Assembly: GCA_021186555.1 (NCBI GenBank)
Contig: JAJKFL010000006.1
Span: 4,678,715-4,742,714, forward strand
DNA length: 64,000 nucleotides
Direction of reading: 5' to 3'
DNA from: Reticulitermes speratus
Taxonomy: Eukaryota > Arthropoda > Insecta > Blattodea > Rhinotermitidae
This document shows, one piece after another, positions 23,363 through 34,632 of this stretch; position 1 is the first letter of the stretch; the number at the start of each line of letters is the position of its first letter. The position numbers and the translations under genes are program-made. The notes beneath the pieces are model-generated. The model made no database searches. It was not told where the DNA came from and saw only the letters and a program-made list of their open reading frames with translations.

Positions 23363-23850
23363 CTGAAACAGAGTTCAGTGTTAGCTGCCTGAAAGAACAT
23401 GTAGCATAACGCACATGTGCCTGAAATAGATTTCAGTGTTAACTGCCTAAAAAAAACATGTAGCGTAATGCACATGTGCCTGAAATAGATTTCAGTATTA
23501 ACTGTCTGAAAAAACATGTAGCCTAATGCACATGTGCCTGAAATAGATTTCAGTGTTAACTGCCTGAAAAAAACATGTAGCATAACGCACATGTGCCTGA
23601 AATAGATTTCAGTGTTAACTGCCTGAAAAAACATGTAGAATAACACACATGTGCCTGAAATAGATTTCAGTGTTAACAGCCTGAAAAAAACATGTAGCCT
23701 AATGCACATGTACCTGAAATAGACTTCAGTGTTAACTGCCTGAAAAAACATGTAGCCTACTGCACATGTGCCTGAAATAGATATGTGTCACCTGCCTGAA
23801 ACAGCATGTAGTCTAATGCACATGTGCATGAAATACAGTTTGATGTTAAC
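23353..23850. repeat. 58-59 bp tandem array built from the GCH1 exon 6 splice acceptor
   Basis: The block GCACATGTGC starts at 23353 (the real exon 6 start), 23411, 23470, 23528, 23587, 23645, 23704, 23762 and 23819. On the gene strand each unit reads TTTCAG|GCACATGTGCR or a close variant, plus a second TTTTTTCAG|GC. Eight decoy copies precede the true site. Confidence 0.93.
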
Positions 23851-23989
23851 TGCCTGAAAAATGTAACATACTTAGTATTGAGCTACAGCCAGTGGGCATG
23901 ACACAAATATAAGGGAACAAATACACATGGTGAAAAACTTTCAAAGTGGTTGTTTATGAGGAAAGGTGAATTAGAAAACAGCTGAAAGT

Positions 23990-24120
23990 TCAAGTTTCCT
24001 GCAATGTTATACTCTGCCGCTGGGTAAAGAGTGACTGGCATTTTGAAGGTGCTACAATCCTTCAAAACATCGGGAACTACTTACCCAGTGGCAGAGTCTA
24101 ACACCCAAGAAGACTTGAAT
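23990..24120. repeat. Short imperfect hairpin repeat in GCH1 intron 5
   Basis: TCTGCCGCTGGGTAA and TTACCCAGTGGCAGA are inverted. Inside is TTTTGAAGG...CAAAACATCGG, probably an old relative of the hammerhead fold-backs. Confidence 0.5.
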
Positions 24121-24535
24121 CTTCAGCAAAACTGCCGCATACCAAAAACTACGTCACAAAATTGCTATTATATTCAGCAAAATAACTGTTGTGAGGCTTG
24201 GGGTTCTCACAGCATCATACCCCAAAATACTTGAACCTTCAAAACAATAGTTGTTTCTTCTGATAATCGTATGAAATATAAAGAAACTCTGTGGGTAAAA
24301 TGCAGGTGGAATCTTAAGTTACCATTGTCATATAAAGGGTTACGTTTTATGAATAAATTATAACTCAGTCTCAACAAAACAGGGAACCATTCCATTGCTT
24401 ATATGCACTGAAATATTGACAAGGAAAGCAGCCATATCCAGGGCAAAGATTGGCCATGTTATGGTAAAAATAAGGTCAAGGTACATCAGTACTGATACCC
24501 TGTCATGTGCATCAGGTTACTGAGGTAATACTCAC

Positions 24536-24620
24536 ACTCCTTCGACAACTACGGCGACACCCGCTGGCTGAACAGCCTTGGTGACTGCCACAGCGATCTG
24601 TTTGGTGAGGCGCTCTTGGA
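24536..24620 (-). CDS. Pu (GCH1): GTP cyclohydrolase I, coding exon 5
   Basis: The 85-nt exon follows acceptor TTGCTTACAG and completes the Val codon opened by exon 4. It encodes QERLTKQIAVAVTKA and VQPAGVAVVVEG, then ends in GT, finished by G from exon 6 to give Val. The donor is GTGAGT. QERLTKQIA and PAGVAVV are family landmarks that line the GTP-binding pocket. Confidence 0.95.
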
Positions 24621-25377
24621 CTGTAAGCAATAAACGATACAGGTAGTTAGTTAGTTAGTTACTTAGTTCATTATTGCCAATTATAAACCTAGTGAACTAA
24701 TTCAACGTTTTTATTGAACATCACACTGCATTTAAATTGGTGTTATGTTATTACATATTTTCTGTAGACAGTATTTATGTCAAGTAATGTAATTCCTTAT
24801 GGCTTCTTACACAGTTTCTGATACCAAATTTATGAGCTGCTTAAAAGAATTTTGCAACTGATATTATGGTCTGTAATGATTTAACGTACGTTTCAAGTAG
24901 CCAACAAGTTTTAGCACCATTTACAGCATAAAATTTACAATACCTTTACCCATGAGGCATAGTACAGATCATTTGGGTCTCAATGTTAATGTCTTTCATT
25001 CATATGCACTCCAATCACGCTGTGTTGATTAAAAATGTTACATAATTTGTCAAAGTATGTATGAACTGATTCAATTGGCAAATTTTATTGCATGATTCAA
25101 TTCTTCGTTAATTATATCACAATGAATAACGGCACGTGAAGTGCCTGTTACGGAATTACCTTTACGATTTCCAAAACTTTCTGTGAGCAACACTCCTATG
25201 CAGTTGAGCACTTAATAGCTGAATGTGTGAACTAAGATCTGGCCAGCACAGCATTCATAAGCTTGCTGTTTCAAGCCCATTCATTGACACCTCTTATCTT
25301 ACACTGACTTTTAACTGGCTCTGTCCTGTAGAATAAAAACAGGCCTGTTTATGGCCTCGCTCATTAAATTGGTTTAC
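24621..25377. other. GCH1 intron 4, no repeat recognised except (TTAG)n
   Basis: A short GTTAGTTAGTTAG run at 24643-24660 resembles a LINE tail without LINE body. The rest is single-copy AT-rich. Confidence 0.4.
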
Positions 25378-25409
25378 CTTGCAGTCTCCTGCTGAAGATT
25401 TCCACGATT
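25378..25409 (-). CDS. Pu (GCH1): GTP cyclohydrolase I, coding exon 4 (32-nt micro-exon)
   Basis: This 32-nt exon encodes IVEIFSRRLQ plus split codons at both ends. It lies between acceptor TTATTTTTCAG and donor GTAAAC. The family has the same ten residues here, and the vertebrate gene also has a very short exon at this position. It is too short for ORF scanning and was found by looking for the missing residues between exons 3 and 5. Both junction codons (Arg, Val) come out right. Confidence 0.95.
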
Positions 25410-25464
25410 CTGAAAAATAAAATGTTTTATATAAAAGTAAGTTTTTAGACATTTTGCAATTAGG

Positions 25465-25615
25465 AGTTAGAATTGGGGGTGAACTGTGCTGTGTGGGAAT
25501 GAGAGTGGCAGGAGAAATAGTATGTAAATATTGGTCGAAGAATCAGAAGAGAAGAGATAACCACGGAGACCTAGGGAAAGATGAGAAGATAATATTAAAA
25601 TGGATTTTAAGAAAT
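25465..25615 (+). mobile_element. LINE L1a fragment (decayed)
   Basis: AGACCTAGGGAAAGATGAG and GATAATATTAAAATGGATTT are the coding part just before the L1a 3' UTR. Confidence 0.6.
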
Positions 25616-25619
25616 AGGG

Positions 25620-25870
25620 GGCAGCCGGGATAGCACAGTGGGTGTAGCACTGGCTGGACGGTCCGGGGTCCGAAACCCGGCATGAAGGGGGGTGATTTTT
25701 CGGACCCATCCAGACCGGCCCCGAGGCCCACCCAGCCTCCTGTACCGGGTATTTCCCGGGGGTAAAACGGCCGGGGAGTGGCGTTAACCATCTAGCCCCT
25801 TCTAGCACCGAGGTTGAATATGTGTAGAGCTGTACCTCTACCTCCCGTAACATGCCTGCTTGACATGTTA
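25620..25870 (+). repeat. tRNA-derived SINE, family A
   Basis: Head GCCGGGATAGCACAGTGGG, box B GGGGTCCGAAACCC, body CCAGACCGGCCCCGAGG, CCGGGGGTAAAACGG, CTAGCACCGAGGTTGAA. Confidence 0.8.
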
Positions 25871-26269
25871 CGGGACAGCTTTTATATTTTGCCTTTGAGA
25901 AATACGAGGTGTGGAGGCAGACGGAATTTGCCTCCCTCAGGATAAGGCTCTGTGATGCATTCTCTGAATCCAGACGAGGCCGGAAATTTCTTCAACAGGG
26001 CTTCTTTTGTCAGGAATATAAGGCATTGGCTTGTTTTAGAATGGTATTTGGAGTTATTAGAGTGCATTAAGGGCATTTAACTTCTAATCAAACTGTACAT
26101 TCAGAAGAGGCAATGTCAACTGACTAGCCACAAATGCATCCCGTGTTTTTAATGCTTAAGGTGGGCATTAATTTGATTAGCCATTCGTTGTTAAATACAA
26201 TTTCGACGTCTCGTGATAAATTCTAAATATCAGCCGGTATAGGGGATGTTTCAGAGATGTCTGAACCAA

Positions 26270-26440
26270 ACATACAAACATACCGGTTCAGTAGTTACCG
26301 GTTCTGCTTGTTATTCATTAGGTCCCGCGTTCAAATCTCTGCCCGGAGACTGACTATCATTACCGACATTATTCGTGGTTTCCTTCAGTTTCTGCACGTG
26401 AATTCCACGGCAGTACCACAAATTAGGTAGTGACTATTTC
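26270..26440 (+). repeat. tRNA-like SINE, possibly family E
   Basis: GGTCCCGCGTTCAAATCTC resembles a box B; TGGTTTCCTTCAGTT follows as in family E. Confidence 0.45.
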
Positions 26441-26489
26441 TTTCAACATTCTTTCTAACTCATTATATATTAATTTACGTTACTCTGAG

Positions 26490-26765
26490 CTACTGAAAGC
26501 CAAGGAGCAAAGCTCTTTTTGAGAAGCTAACAGTTCCTCAGCTAGCCAAGAAATTCCCTGCATTTTATACACCCGAATGTTCAGTACTGTGTTCACTTTT
26601 GCCTGTCCTAAGCCAGATCAATTAAGTCCACGCCCCGCCAACCGACTTCTTTAAGGTCCATTTTAACGTTATCCTCCCATCTACGCCTAGGTCTTCCAAG
26701 AGGTCTCTTTCCCTCAGGTTTCCCCACCAAAATCCTGCATCACCTCTCCTCTCCCCCAGACCATG
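26490..26765 (-). mobile_element. LINE L1a 3' end inside GCH1 intron 3
   Basis: Minus strand: coding end with GGAAACC, GGGAGGATAAC and GGACCTTAAAGAAGTCGG, then the 3' UTR (plus strand CTAGCCAAGAAATTCCCTGC, TTTGAGAAGCTAACAGTTCC). It starts about 60 bp from the GC donor of exon 3. Confidence 0.8.
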
Positions 26766-26826
26766 TGAGCAACTGACAGCCTCATTAAGTAGACCATAAA
26801 AGCAAACACCTTGGCCTGATACTTGC

Positions 26827-26992
26827 CTGGCGAGCTTGCTTAGGCCTAGTATCTTCTTGGTGGGCAGGTAGCCGATGGAAACTTTTCCGTAGAAAGGTAC
26901 AAGATGATGCTCACACATGGAGAACATCTCGATGTCCTTGACCACCACCATCTCGTCGTGGTCCTCGTCAAACACAGCGTCGTTCAGCACCT
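26827..26992 (-). CDS. Pu (GCH1): GTP cyclohydrolase I, coding exon 3 (active-site CEHH)
   Basis: The exon follows acceptor TTGCCACAG and encodes [14 protein letters not shown], then [20 protein letters not shown] and LGLSKLA. It carries two of the three zinc ligands (Cys and second His of CEHH). It ends in AG before GCAAGT, a GC-type donor with perfect match to the rest of the donor consensus. The next exon begins A-ATC-GTG, so the split codon AG/A gives Arg and restores the family sequence LARIVEIFSRR. The alternative GT four bases downstream would break this. A LINE 3' fragment begins only about 60 bp into the intron. Confidence 0.95.
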
Positions 26993-27149
26993 CTGTGGCA
27001 AAACGGCCCTCATTACAACAGTTCAGTGCATTTCGTGGGACTTCCCATAACTTAATGTCTGTCTCTGATCTTCTGTTGAGCAGCACTCACGGCCAATTGA
27101 TCAAATTTGGTTGTGCGGATTATCATTAACCAAACGGAAGCCTGCAAAG

Positions 27150-27430
27150 CGTAGTAATTATAGTGGCTAAGCTATGGGCTGGACGGTCCGGGGTTCGAAT
27201 CCCGTTATGGGCAAGATATTTATATCTTCTAAAAACATTCAGACCGGATATAGAGCCCACCTAGCCTCCTGTTCAACGGGTACCAAAGGGCTCTTTCCCT
27301 GGGGGTAAATCGGCAGAAGCGTGAGGCTGATCACTTACCTCAGTTTTATGCCAACGTTAAGAATGAGTGGAGCTATACCTCTATTCCTGCTGCATGCCTT
27401 CACGGCGTGTATAGGGACTTCAACTTTTTT
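27150..27430 (+). repeat. tRNA-derived SINE, family A, in GCH1 intron 2
   Basis: GGACGGTCCGGGGTTCGAAT box B, CCCACCTAGCCTCCTG, GGGGGTAAATCGGC, AATGAGTGGAGCTATACC. Confidence 0.8.
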
Positions 27431-27559
27431 TTACCTTTATCAGTAACCAAGTAACTAACTGGCTGAATGAACGACTAACTGATTAACTAAACAACAAAGA
27501 AATTAACCTAACAAAGATCGAACCACGTGATTACAACACAACAAAAACAGTTCACCCTA

Positions 27560-27825
27560 GAACAGGCCATGAAGACTCAGAGGGGGAGTATAGTTATAGC
27601 TCTGCTCTTTCTTTAACCTCGACGCTAGATGGGTTGGATGGTCAACGCCACACCCTAACCGTTTTACACCCGGGAAAGAGTCCCGGTGCCCATTGTACAG
27701 GAGGCTGGGTAGGCCCCAGGGCCGGTCTGGACGGCTGCGAAAAATATCGCCCCCACCGGGATTCGATCCCCGGACCGTCCAGCCTGTAGCAAGTCGCTAT
27801 ACCGACTGAGCTATCGCGGCCCACA
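27560..27825 (-). repeat. tRNA-derived SINE, family A
   Basis: It runs from AGGCCATGAAGACTC to CGACTGAGCTATCGCGGCCC (tRNA head in reverse), with box B in reverse at GGGATTCGATCCCCGG. Confidence 0.85.
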
Positions 27826-27829
27826 TATC

Positions 27830-28282
27830 TAATTTTGTAAGCAATACTACTTAATGGCCAATCCCTCAACCTACCAGCCATATTTACCAGCATTAAAACA
27901 TCTCTCCAAGAATACCTTCATCTTCATGTTCTACATTATAATTTTTTTTTCCTTATCACATGATAGTCTCTGGTTTCTGCAACCTCCTGCATGACGCATC
28001 CTTCACTCACGGCTGTGACGCAGCGTCAGTTCCCAGAAGAACGGTTAAAGCCCTTGTGCTTTGTACATATTTAAGCACTTTCCTGCTTCTCCTGCTTCGT
28101 GTTTTATTAATATTATTAACACAAATTCAAAGACTGTGCAGCTCATCTAATAGTTATTCTACACCATCTAAATTTCAGCAAATTCATCACTCATACTTTG
28201 TACTCCATGTAATACGTTATGCTGAAATGGTTAGTTTAATCACAACGAATCATTCACAATTTGTACTTTTCTGTTACAAAGT
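27830..28282. other. No feature recognised
   Basis: Single-copy intron DNA between two SINEs. Confidence 0.3.
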
Positions 28283-28570
28283 CAGGATAGCTCAGTCGGT
28301 AGAGTGAGCAGTCTTCGCGGTGGACGGTCCGGCGTTCGAATCCCGGTAGTGTCAAGAGATTTTTCTCTTCTTCAAAACGTCCAGACCGACCCTGGGGCCC
28401 ATCAAGCATTCTGTTTAATAGTTACAGGGGTTCTTTCACGGGGGTAAAGCGGCCGGGGCGTGAAGTTGATCACTCTTCTCCGTATAATGCCTAGGTTAAG
28501 AATGAGTGGAGTTAAATCTCTAATTCCCCTACATACCTTCATGGCGTGGACAGGGATATACGCATAAGAT
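28283..28570 (+). repeat. tRNA-derived SINE, family A
   Basis: Head CAGGATAGCTCAGTCGGTAG, box B GCGTTCGAATCCC, body CGGCCGGGGCGTGAAG. GTTACAAA occurs on both flanks as a possible short target duplication. Confidence 0.85.
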
Positions 28571-28649
28571 TACAGTTACAAATCATTTCACTTAACGACC
28601 CGTCATTTGTATGGAAGCAACAGCATTACACCTCTGCTCAACGTATTTG

Positions 28650-31600
28650 CTTCATGGACTTCTGTGTACTTGAAAAACCGAGGTTTTAATACAAGGACTT
28701 CTGTGTACTTTAAAAACCGAGGTTTTAATACATGGACTTCTGTGTACTTGAAAAACCGAGGTTTTAATACATGGACTTCTGTGTACTTGAAAAACCGAGG
28801 TTTTAATACAAGGACTTCTGTGTACTTGAAAAACCGAGGTTTTAATACATGGACTTCTGTGTACTTGAAAAACCGAGGTTTTAATACATGGACTTCTGTG
28901 TACTTGAAAAACCGAGGTTTTAATACATGGACTTCTGTGTACTTTAAAAACCGAGGTTTTAATACCTGGACTTCTGTGTACTTGAAAAACCGAGGTTTTA
29001 ATACATGGACTTCTGTGTACTTGAAAAACCGAGGTTTTAATACATGGACTCCTATGTACTTGAAAAAATGGGGTTTTAATACATGGACTTCTGTGTACTT
29101 GAAAAACCGAGGTTTTAATACATGGACTTCTGTGTACTTGAAAAACCGAGGTTTTAATACATGACTTCTGTGTACTGAAAACCGAGGTTTTAATACATGG
29201 ACTTCTGTGTACTTGAAAAACCGAGTTTTAATACATGGACATTCTATTACTCTTGAAAAACCGAGGTTTTAATACATGGACTTCTGTGTACTTGAAAAAC
29301 CGAGGTTTTATAAATACATGGACTTCATGTGTACTTGAAAAATCGAGGTATTAATACATAGGACTTCTGTGTACTTGAAAAACCGAGGTTTTAATACATG
29401 GACTTCTGTGTACTTGAAAAACCGAGGTTTTAATACATGGACTCCTGTGTACTTGAAAAACCGAGGTTTTAATACATGGACTTCTGTGTACTTGAAAAAC
29501 CGAGGTTTTAATACATGGACTCCTGTGTACTTGAAAAATCGAGGTTTTAATACATGGACTTCCTGTGTACTTGAAAAACCGAGGTTTTAATACATGGACT
29601 CCTGTGTACTTGAAAAACCGAGGTTTTAATACATGGACTCCTGTGTACTTGAAAAAACCGAGGTTTTAATTACAATGGACTCCTGTGTACTTGAAAAACC
29701 GAGGTTTTAATACATGGACTTCTGTGTACTTGAAAAACCGAGGTTTTAATACATGGACTTCTGTGTACTTGAAAAACCGAGGTTTTAATACATGGACTTC
29801 TGTGTACTTGAAAAACCGAGGTTTTAATACATGGACTTCTGTGTACTTGAAAAACCGAGGTTTTAATACATGGACTTCTGTGTACTTGAAAAACCGAGGT
29901 TTTAATACATGGACTTCTGTGTACTTGAAAAACCGAGGTTTTAATACATGGACTTCTGTGTACTTGAAAAACGAGGTTTTAATACATGGACTTCTGTGTA
30001 CTTGAAAAACCGAGGTTTTAATACATGGACTTCTGTGTACTTGAAAAACCGAGGTTTTAATACATGGACTTCCCGTGTACTTGAAAAACCGAGGTTTTAA
30101 TACATGGACTCCTGTGTACTTGAAAAACCGAGGTTTTAATACATGGACTTCTGTGTACTTGAAAAACCGAGGTTTTAATACATGGACTTCTGTGTACTTG
30201 AAAAACCGAGGTTTTAATACATGGACTTCTGTGTACTTGAAAAACCGAGGTTTTAATACATGGACTTCTGTGTACTTGAAAAACCGAGGTTTTAATACAT
30301 GGACTTCTGTGTACTTGAAAAACCGAGGTTTTAATACATGGACTTCTGTGTACTTGAAAAACCGAGGTTTTAATACATGGACTTCTGTGTACTTGAAAAA
30401 CCGAGGTTTTAATACATGGACTTCTGTGTACTTGAAAAACCGAGGTTTTAATACATGGACTTCTGTGTACTTGAAAAACCGAGGTTTTAATACATGGACG
30501 TCTGTGTACTTGAAAAACCGAGGTATTAATACATGGACTCCTATGTACTTGAAAAATCGAGGTTTTAATACATGGACTTCTGTGTACCTGAAAAACCGAG
30601 GTTTTAATACATGGACTTCTGTGTACTTGAAAAATCGAGGTTTTAATACATGGACTTCTGTGTACCTGAAAAACCGAGGTTTTAATGCATGGACTTCTGT
30701 GTACTTGAAAAACCGAGGTTTTAATACATGGACTCCTGTGTACTTAAAAAATCGAGGTTTTAATACATGGACTTCTGTGTATTTGAGAAACCGAGGTTTT
30801 AATACATGGACTTCTGTGTACTTGAAAAACCGAGGTTTTAATACATGGACTCCTGTGTACTTGAAAAACCGAGGTTTTAAGACATGGACTCCTGTGTACT
30901 TGAAAAACTGAGGTTTTAATACATGGACGTCTGTGTACTTGAAAAACCGAGGTTTTAATACATGGACTTCTGTGTACTTGAAAAACCGAGGTTTTAATAC
31001 ATGGAATCCTGTGTACTTGAAAAACCGAGGTTTTAATACATGGACTTCTGTGTACTTGAAAAACCGAGGTTTTAATACATGGACTCCTGTGTACTTGAAA
31101 TACCGAGGTTTTAATACATGGACTTCTGTGTACTTGAAATACCGAGGTTTTAATAATGCACTCCTGTGTACTTGAAAAATCGAGGTTTTAATACATGGAC
31201 TTCTGTGTATTTGAAAAACCGAGGTTTTAATACATGGACTTCCGTGTACTTGAAAAACCGAGGTTTTATACATGGACTCCTGTGTACTTGAAAAACTGAG
31301 GTTTTAATACATGGAAGTCTGTGTACTTGAAAAACCGAGGTTTTAATACATGGACGTCTGTGTACTTGAAAACCCGAGGTTTTAATACATGGACTCCTGT
31401 GTACTTGAGAAACCGAGGTTTTAATACATGGACTCCTTTTGTACTTGAAAAATCGAGGTTTTAATACATGGACTCCTGTGTACTTGAAAAACCGAGGTTT
31501 TAATACATGGACTCCTGTGTACTTGAAAAACCGAGGTTTTAATACATGGACTTCTGTGTACTTGATAAACCGAGGTTTTAATACATGGACTTCTGTGTAC

Positions 31601-32560
31601 CTGAAAAACCGAGGTTTTAATGCATGGACTTCTGTGTACTTGAAAAACCGAGGTTTTAATACATGGACTCCTGTGTACTTAAAAATCGAGGTTTTAATAC
31701 ATGGACTTCTGTGTATTTGAGAAACCGAGGTTTTAATACATGGACTTCTGTGTACTTGAAAAACCGAGGTTTTAATACATGGACTCCTGTGTACTTGAAA
31801 AACCGAGGTTTTAAGACATGGACTCCTGTGTACTTGAAAAACTGAGGTTTTAATACATGGACGTCTGTGTACTTGAAAAACCGAGGTTTTAATACATGGA
31901 CTTCTGTGTACTTGAAAAACCGAGGTTTTAATACATGGAATCCTGTGTACTTGAAAAACCGAGGTTTTAATACATGGACTTCTGTGTACTTGAAAAACCG
32001 AGGTTTTAATACATGGACTCCTGTGTACTTGAAATACCGAGGTTTTAATACATGGACTTCTGTGTACTTGAAATACCGAGGTTTTAATAATGGACTCCTG
32101 TGTACTTGAAAAATCGAGGTTTTAATACATGGACTTCTGTGTATTTGAAAAACCGAGGTTTTAATACATGGACTTCCGTGTACTTGAAAAACCGAGGTTT
32201 TAATACATGGACTCCTGTGTACTTGAAAAACTGAGGTTTTAATACATGTAAGTCTGTGTACTTGAAAAACCGAGGTTTTAATACATGGACGTCTGTGTAC
32301 TTGAAAACCCGAGGTTTTAATACATGGACTCCTGTGTACTTGAGAAACCGAGGTTTTAATACATGGACTCCTTTGTACTTGAAAAATCGAGGTTTTAATA
32401 CATGGACTCCTGTGTACTTGAAAAACCGAGGTTTTAATACATGGACTTCTGTGTACTTGAAAAACCGAGGTTTTAATACATGGACTTCTGTGTACTTGAT
32501 AAACCGAGGTTTTAATATATGGACTCCTGTGTACTTGTAAACCGAGGTTTTAATACATGG
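28650..32560. repeat. 39-bp minisatellite, about 100 units, open in frame on both strands
   Basis: The unit is ACTTGAAAAACCGAGG + TTTTAATACATGG + ACTTCTGTGT-type sequence, with the palindrome AAAACCGAGGTTTT in each copy. Being 13 codons long, it yields long repetitive frames on both strands (e.g. 30075-30911 plus, 31273-29666 minus). Scattered single-base indels interrupt them. It lies in GCH1 intron 2; I see no promoter or splice evidence for coding use. Confidence 0.96.
30650..32250. repeat. Higher-order duplication of about 934 bp within the 39-bp array
   Basis: The same ordered set of unit variants (AATGCATGG, TTTGAGAAACC, AAGACATGG, GGAATCC, GAAATACCG) occurs near 30680-31160 and again 934 bp later, roughly 24 units. 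Confidence 0.8.
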
Positions 32561-32759
32561 ACGACTGGTGCCACTGTAGTATATCGTACAGTCGTGGCTT
32601 AATCTGAAGCAGTAACCGGAAATTTGCCTAGACGGACTGAGAAAGACCACGGAATATTGGGGCCGAGGTTTGATGCAGGGACCTCCCGATTGCCAATAGT
32701 ACGATCCTGATGTTCGCCGGTATATAACTGTCTGTACATTTCCAGGATTTGTGCTACCC

Positions 32760-32900
32760 ACAGCAGGGTCCTTCTTGAGAAGCTGATAGTCGCTTAGCTA
32801 ATGAAGCAAATCCCCGCCTTTATGGTCCCAAACGTTTCAATACCGTTTTCACAACAGCTCGCCACTGGTTTCTGTCCTGAGCCAAATGAATTTATATCAC
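32760..32900 (-). mobile_element. LINE L1a 3' UTR fragment
   Basis: CCTTCTTGAGAAGCTGATAG and TTTCTGTCCTGAGCCAAATG in plus orientation are the reverse of the L1a end. Confidence 0.65.
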
Positions 32901-33440
32901 ATCCTCTGACACTGCCTCCGCTTTAAGAATAGTAAGTGGATCGACGGAGACAAGTGCATTTTCATGGTTTATTCTTTGGCCTCTGTATTACCTCAGACAG
33001 CTGGAAATAGAAACAAGGAAATCATGAAACTTTTCTTTCCTTTACGATCCATCACCTTTCTGCTGCTCTGACTGCATCCTGATATCCCTTCAGATTCAGA
33101 CTTTCCTGTTGATAATGTCTGAACGTGACTCTGACGCAGTAATGCTTCTTTTGTGGTAATTTGAACCAACTCACACCATTTACACGATTTCTCCATCTCC
33201 AGTGGACTCAGCAGATTCGCTTCACCCCACACTTGCTAACGACGAGCGTGAGGCCATGAATCTTTTGTTCTTGAAAATTGAAGTCTGCCACGATGTGAAG
33301 GCGTGTAGTTTGGTAAATAAGTACGGAATTTTGGAGAAACCACTTGCCTTCATCTTCCAGCCTGAAGAAGGAAGGTGGTAGCATATTCCTCCGAAACGTC
33401 GGTACGTATCTACCTGACCTACACGCCATCACATACCGGG
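32901..33440. repeat. Unassigned DNA ending in a decayed hammerhead repeat
   Basis: At 33360-33430: AGCCTGAAGAAGGAAGG...TTCCTCCGAAACGTCGGTAC, then CCTGACCTACACGCCATCAC. The core is kept, stem II imperfect. 32901-33350 has no recognised feature. Confidence 0.55.
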
Positions 33441-33799
33441 ATATAGCACAATATTCTCCGTACTCACTACCGCGACAGCCTTTCCCTGATTCTTATTCTT
33501 GATTCATTTAACATCACTTTCAACGGTTCGGATTATACAGGATGTTTGAAAAGAAAAGTGTAATTAAATTGTTCAGTAACATCAAAGGTTCTTTATTATT
33601 ATAGAAGATTAAACTAATCCCAATCAAAATGTAAATTACATCACCTTAATTCTAAACATTTTTCAACACATCACGTCATATTATTAAAAAAAAAACTTGT
33701 AGCTGCTTTTTGTGATGGCTTCTGATAAATTTGACTGTAGAGTCTCCTTTTGAACACGCTGTACAATGTTGAAGACTAAATAATCAATTGGAAAGTATT
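33441..33799. other. No feature recognised
   Basis: I see no repeat or coding signal. Confidence 0.3.
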
Positions 33800-33965
33800 T
33801 GCAAGGAAGAGATTACGGTTGGAGTTACAGTACATGCCTTGCTTGGAGGGACGAGCAAGACAGCAAAGGAGGCACCAGACAAGACACCCGGTCTTTAAGT
33901 TGAGATTTGAATCCGTGACCTCCCAAATACAAAGAGCTACCCACTCAATTGCGACCTCCATAAAC
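33800..33965 (-). repeat. tRNA-like SINE remnant
   Basis: On the minus strand, GTCGCAATTGAGTGGGTAGC as head and CACGGATTCAAATCTC as box B. Confidence 0.5.
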
Positions 33966-34189
33966 GTCGATCTAACGACGTTACTCCAACTATGGTGGCG
34001 GAGTAGAGTTATTTGCGAGCATGAATATGGTATTGGTGCTTAATTTTTAAAATAAGCCTATTATCATAGCATCCCCCTGCAAGGAATTGTCAAAATGTCA
34101 GACAGTTATGTTGCCTGAATTCACGTGCTGAATGCTGACGTAATACCGTTAGAATAAAATACGTTCCAAGATCAGACGCCTTTAACGGT

Positions 34190-34440
34190 GGCTAGGATAT
34201 GGGTTGGACGATCAGATTTTGACTTCCGAAAGTGTCTGGGATTTTCACCTTCACCACAACGTCCGGCTCAGTTTACGGTGCCGACTCAGCTTCCTACCTG
34301 ATGTGTCCGGAGACTCTTTTCTCGGGGATAAATCGGCCGGAATGTGACGCTGAGAACATACTTCAGTCTAATCCGAGTATAATAACGACTCTACATCTAT
34401 TCCCTCATGCAGCTTGTTGTCGTGTTAATGATTAAGTAAA
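34190..34440 (+). repeat. tRNA-derived SINE family A (diverged)
   Basis: GGTTGGACGATCAGATTTTG head region, GGGGATAAATCGGCCGGAAT, ACTCTACATCTATTCCC. Confidence 0.65.
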
Positions 34441-34632
34441 GGGATAACTTTATCTTTACGTAAGCAATTTTTACGGCATGAAACAGCGTATGAATTGACA
34501 CGTGGCAATAACTTCCCAAAGAAATCTGTTGTTATCGAGAAGGAGACAGTTTCCGTTGTTTCGGTGGGTATTGCAGCCTCGACATTTGCCGACAGAAAAT
34601 TACCTATAGGTAGCAGCACCGCTGATTCTATC

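Noticed and set aside
23363-23751. N-terminal extension of the exon 6 frame
   Set aside because: It is the decoy-acceptor tandem repeat. The GCH1 homology starts exactly at the 23362 acceptor.
28283-28360. tRNA gene, also at 25620, 37192, 43472, 62880 and others
   Set aside because: Each tRNA-like head continues into a shared non-tRNA body and occurs many times, so these are SINEs.
29666-31273. 535-codon open frame on the minus strand
   Set aside because: It is the 39-bp minisatellite read in frame. Open frames exist on both strands for the same reason, with no start context, domain or splice support.
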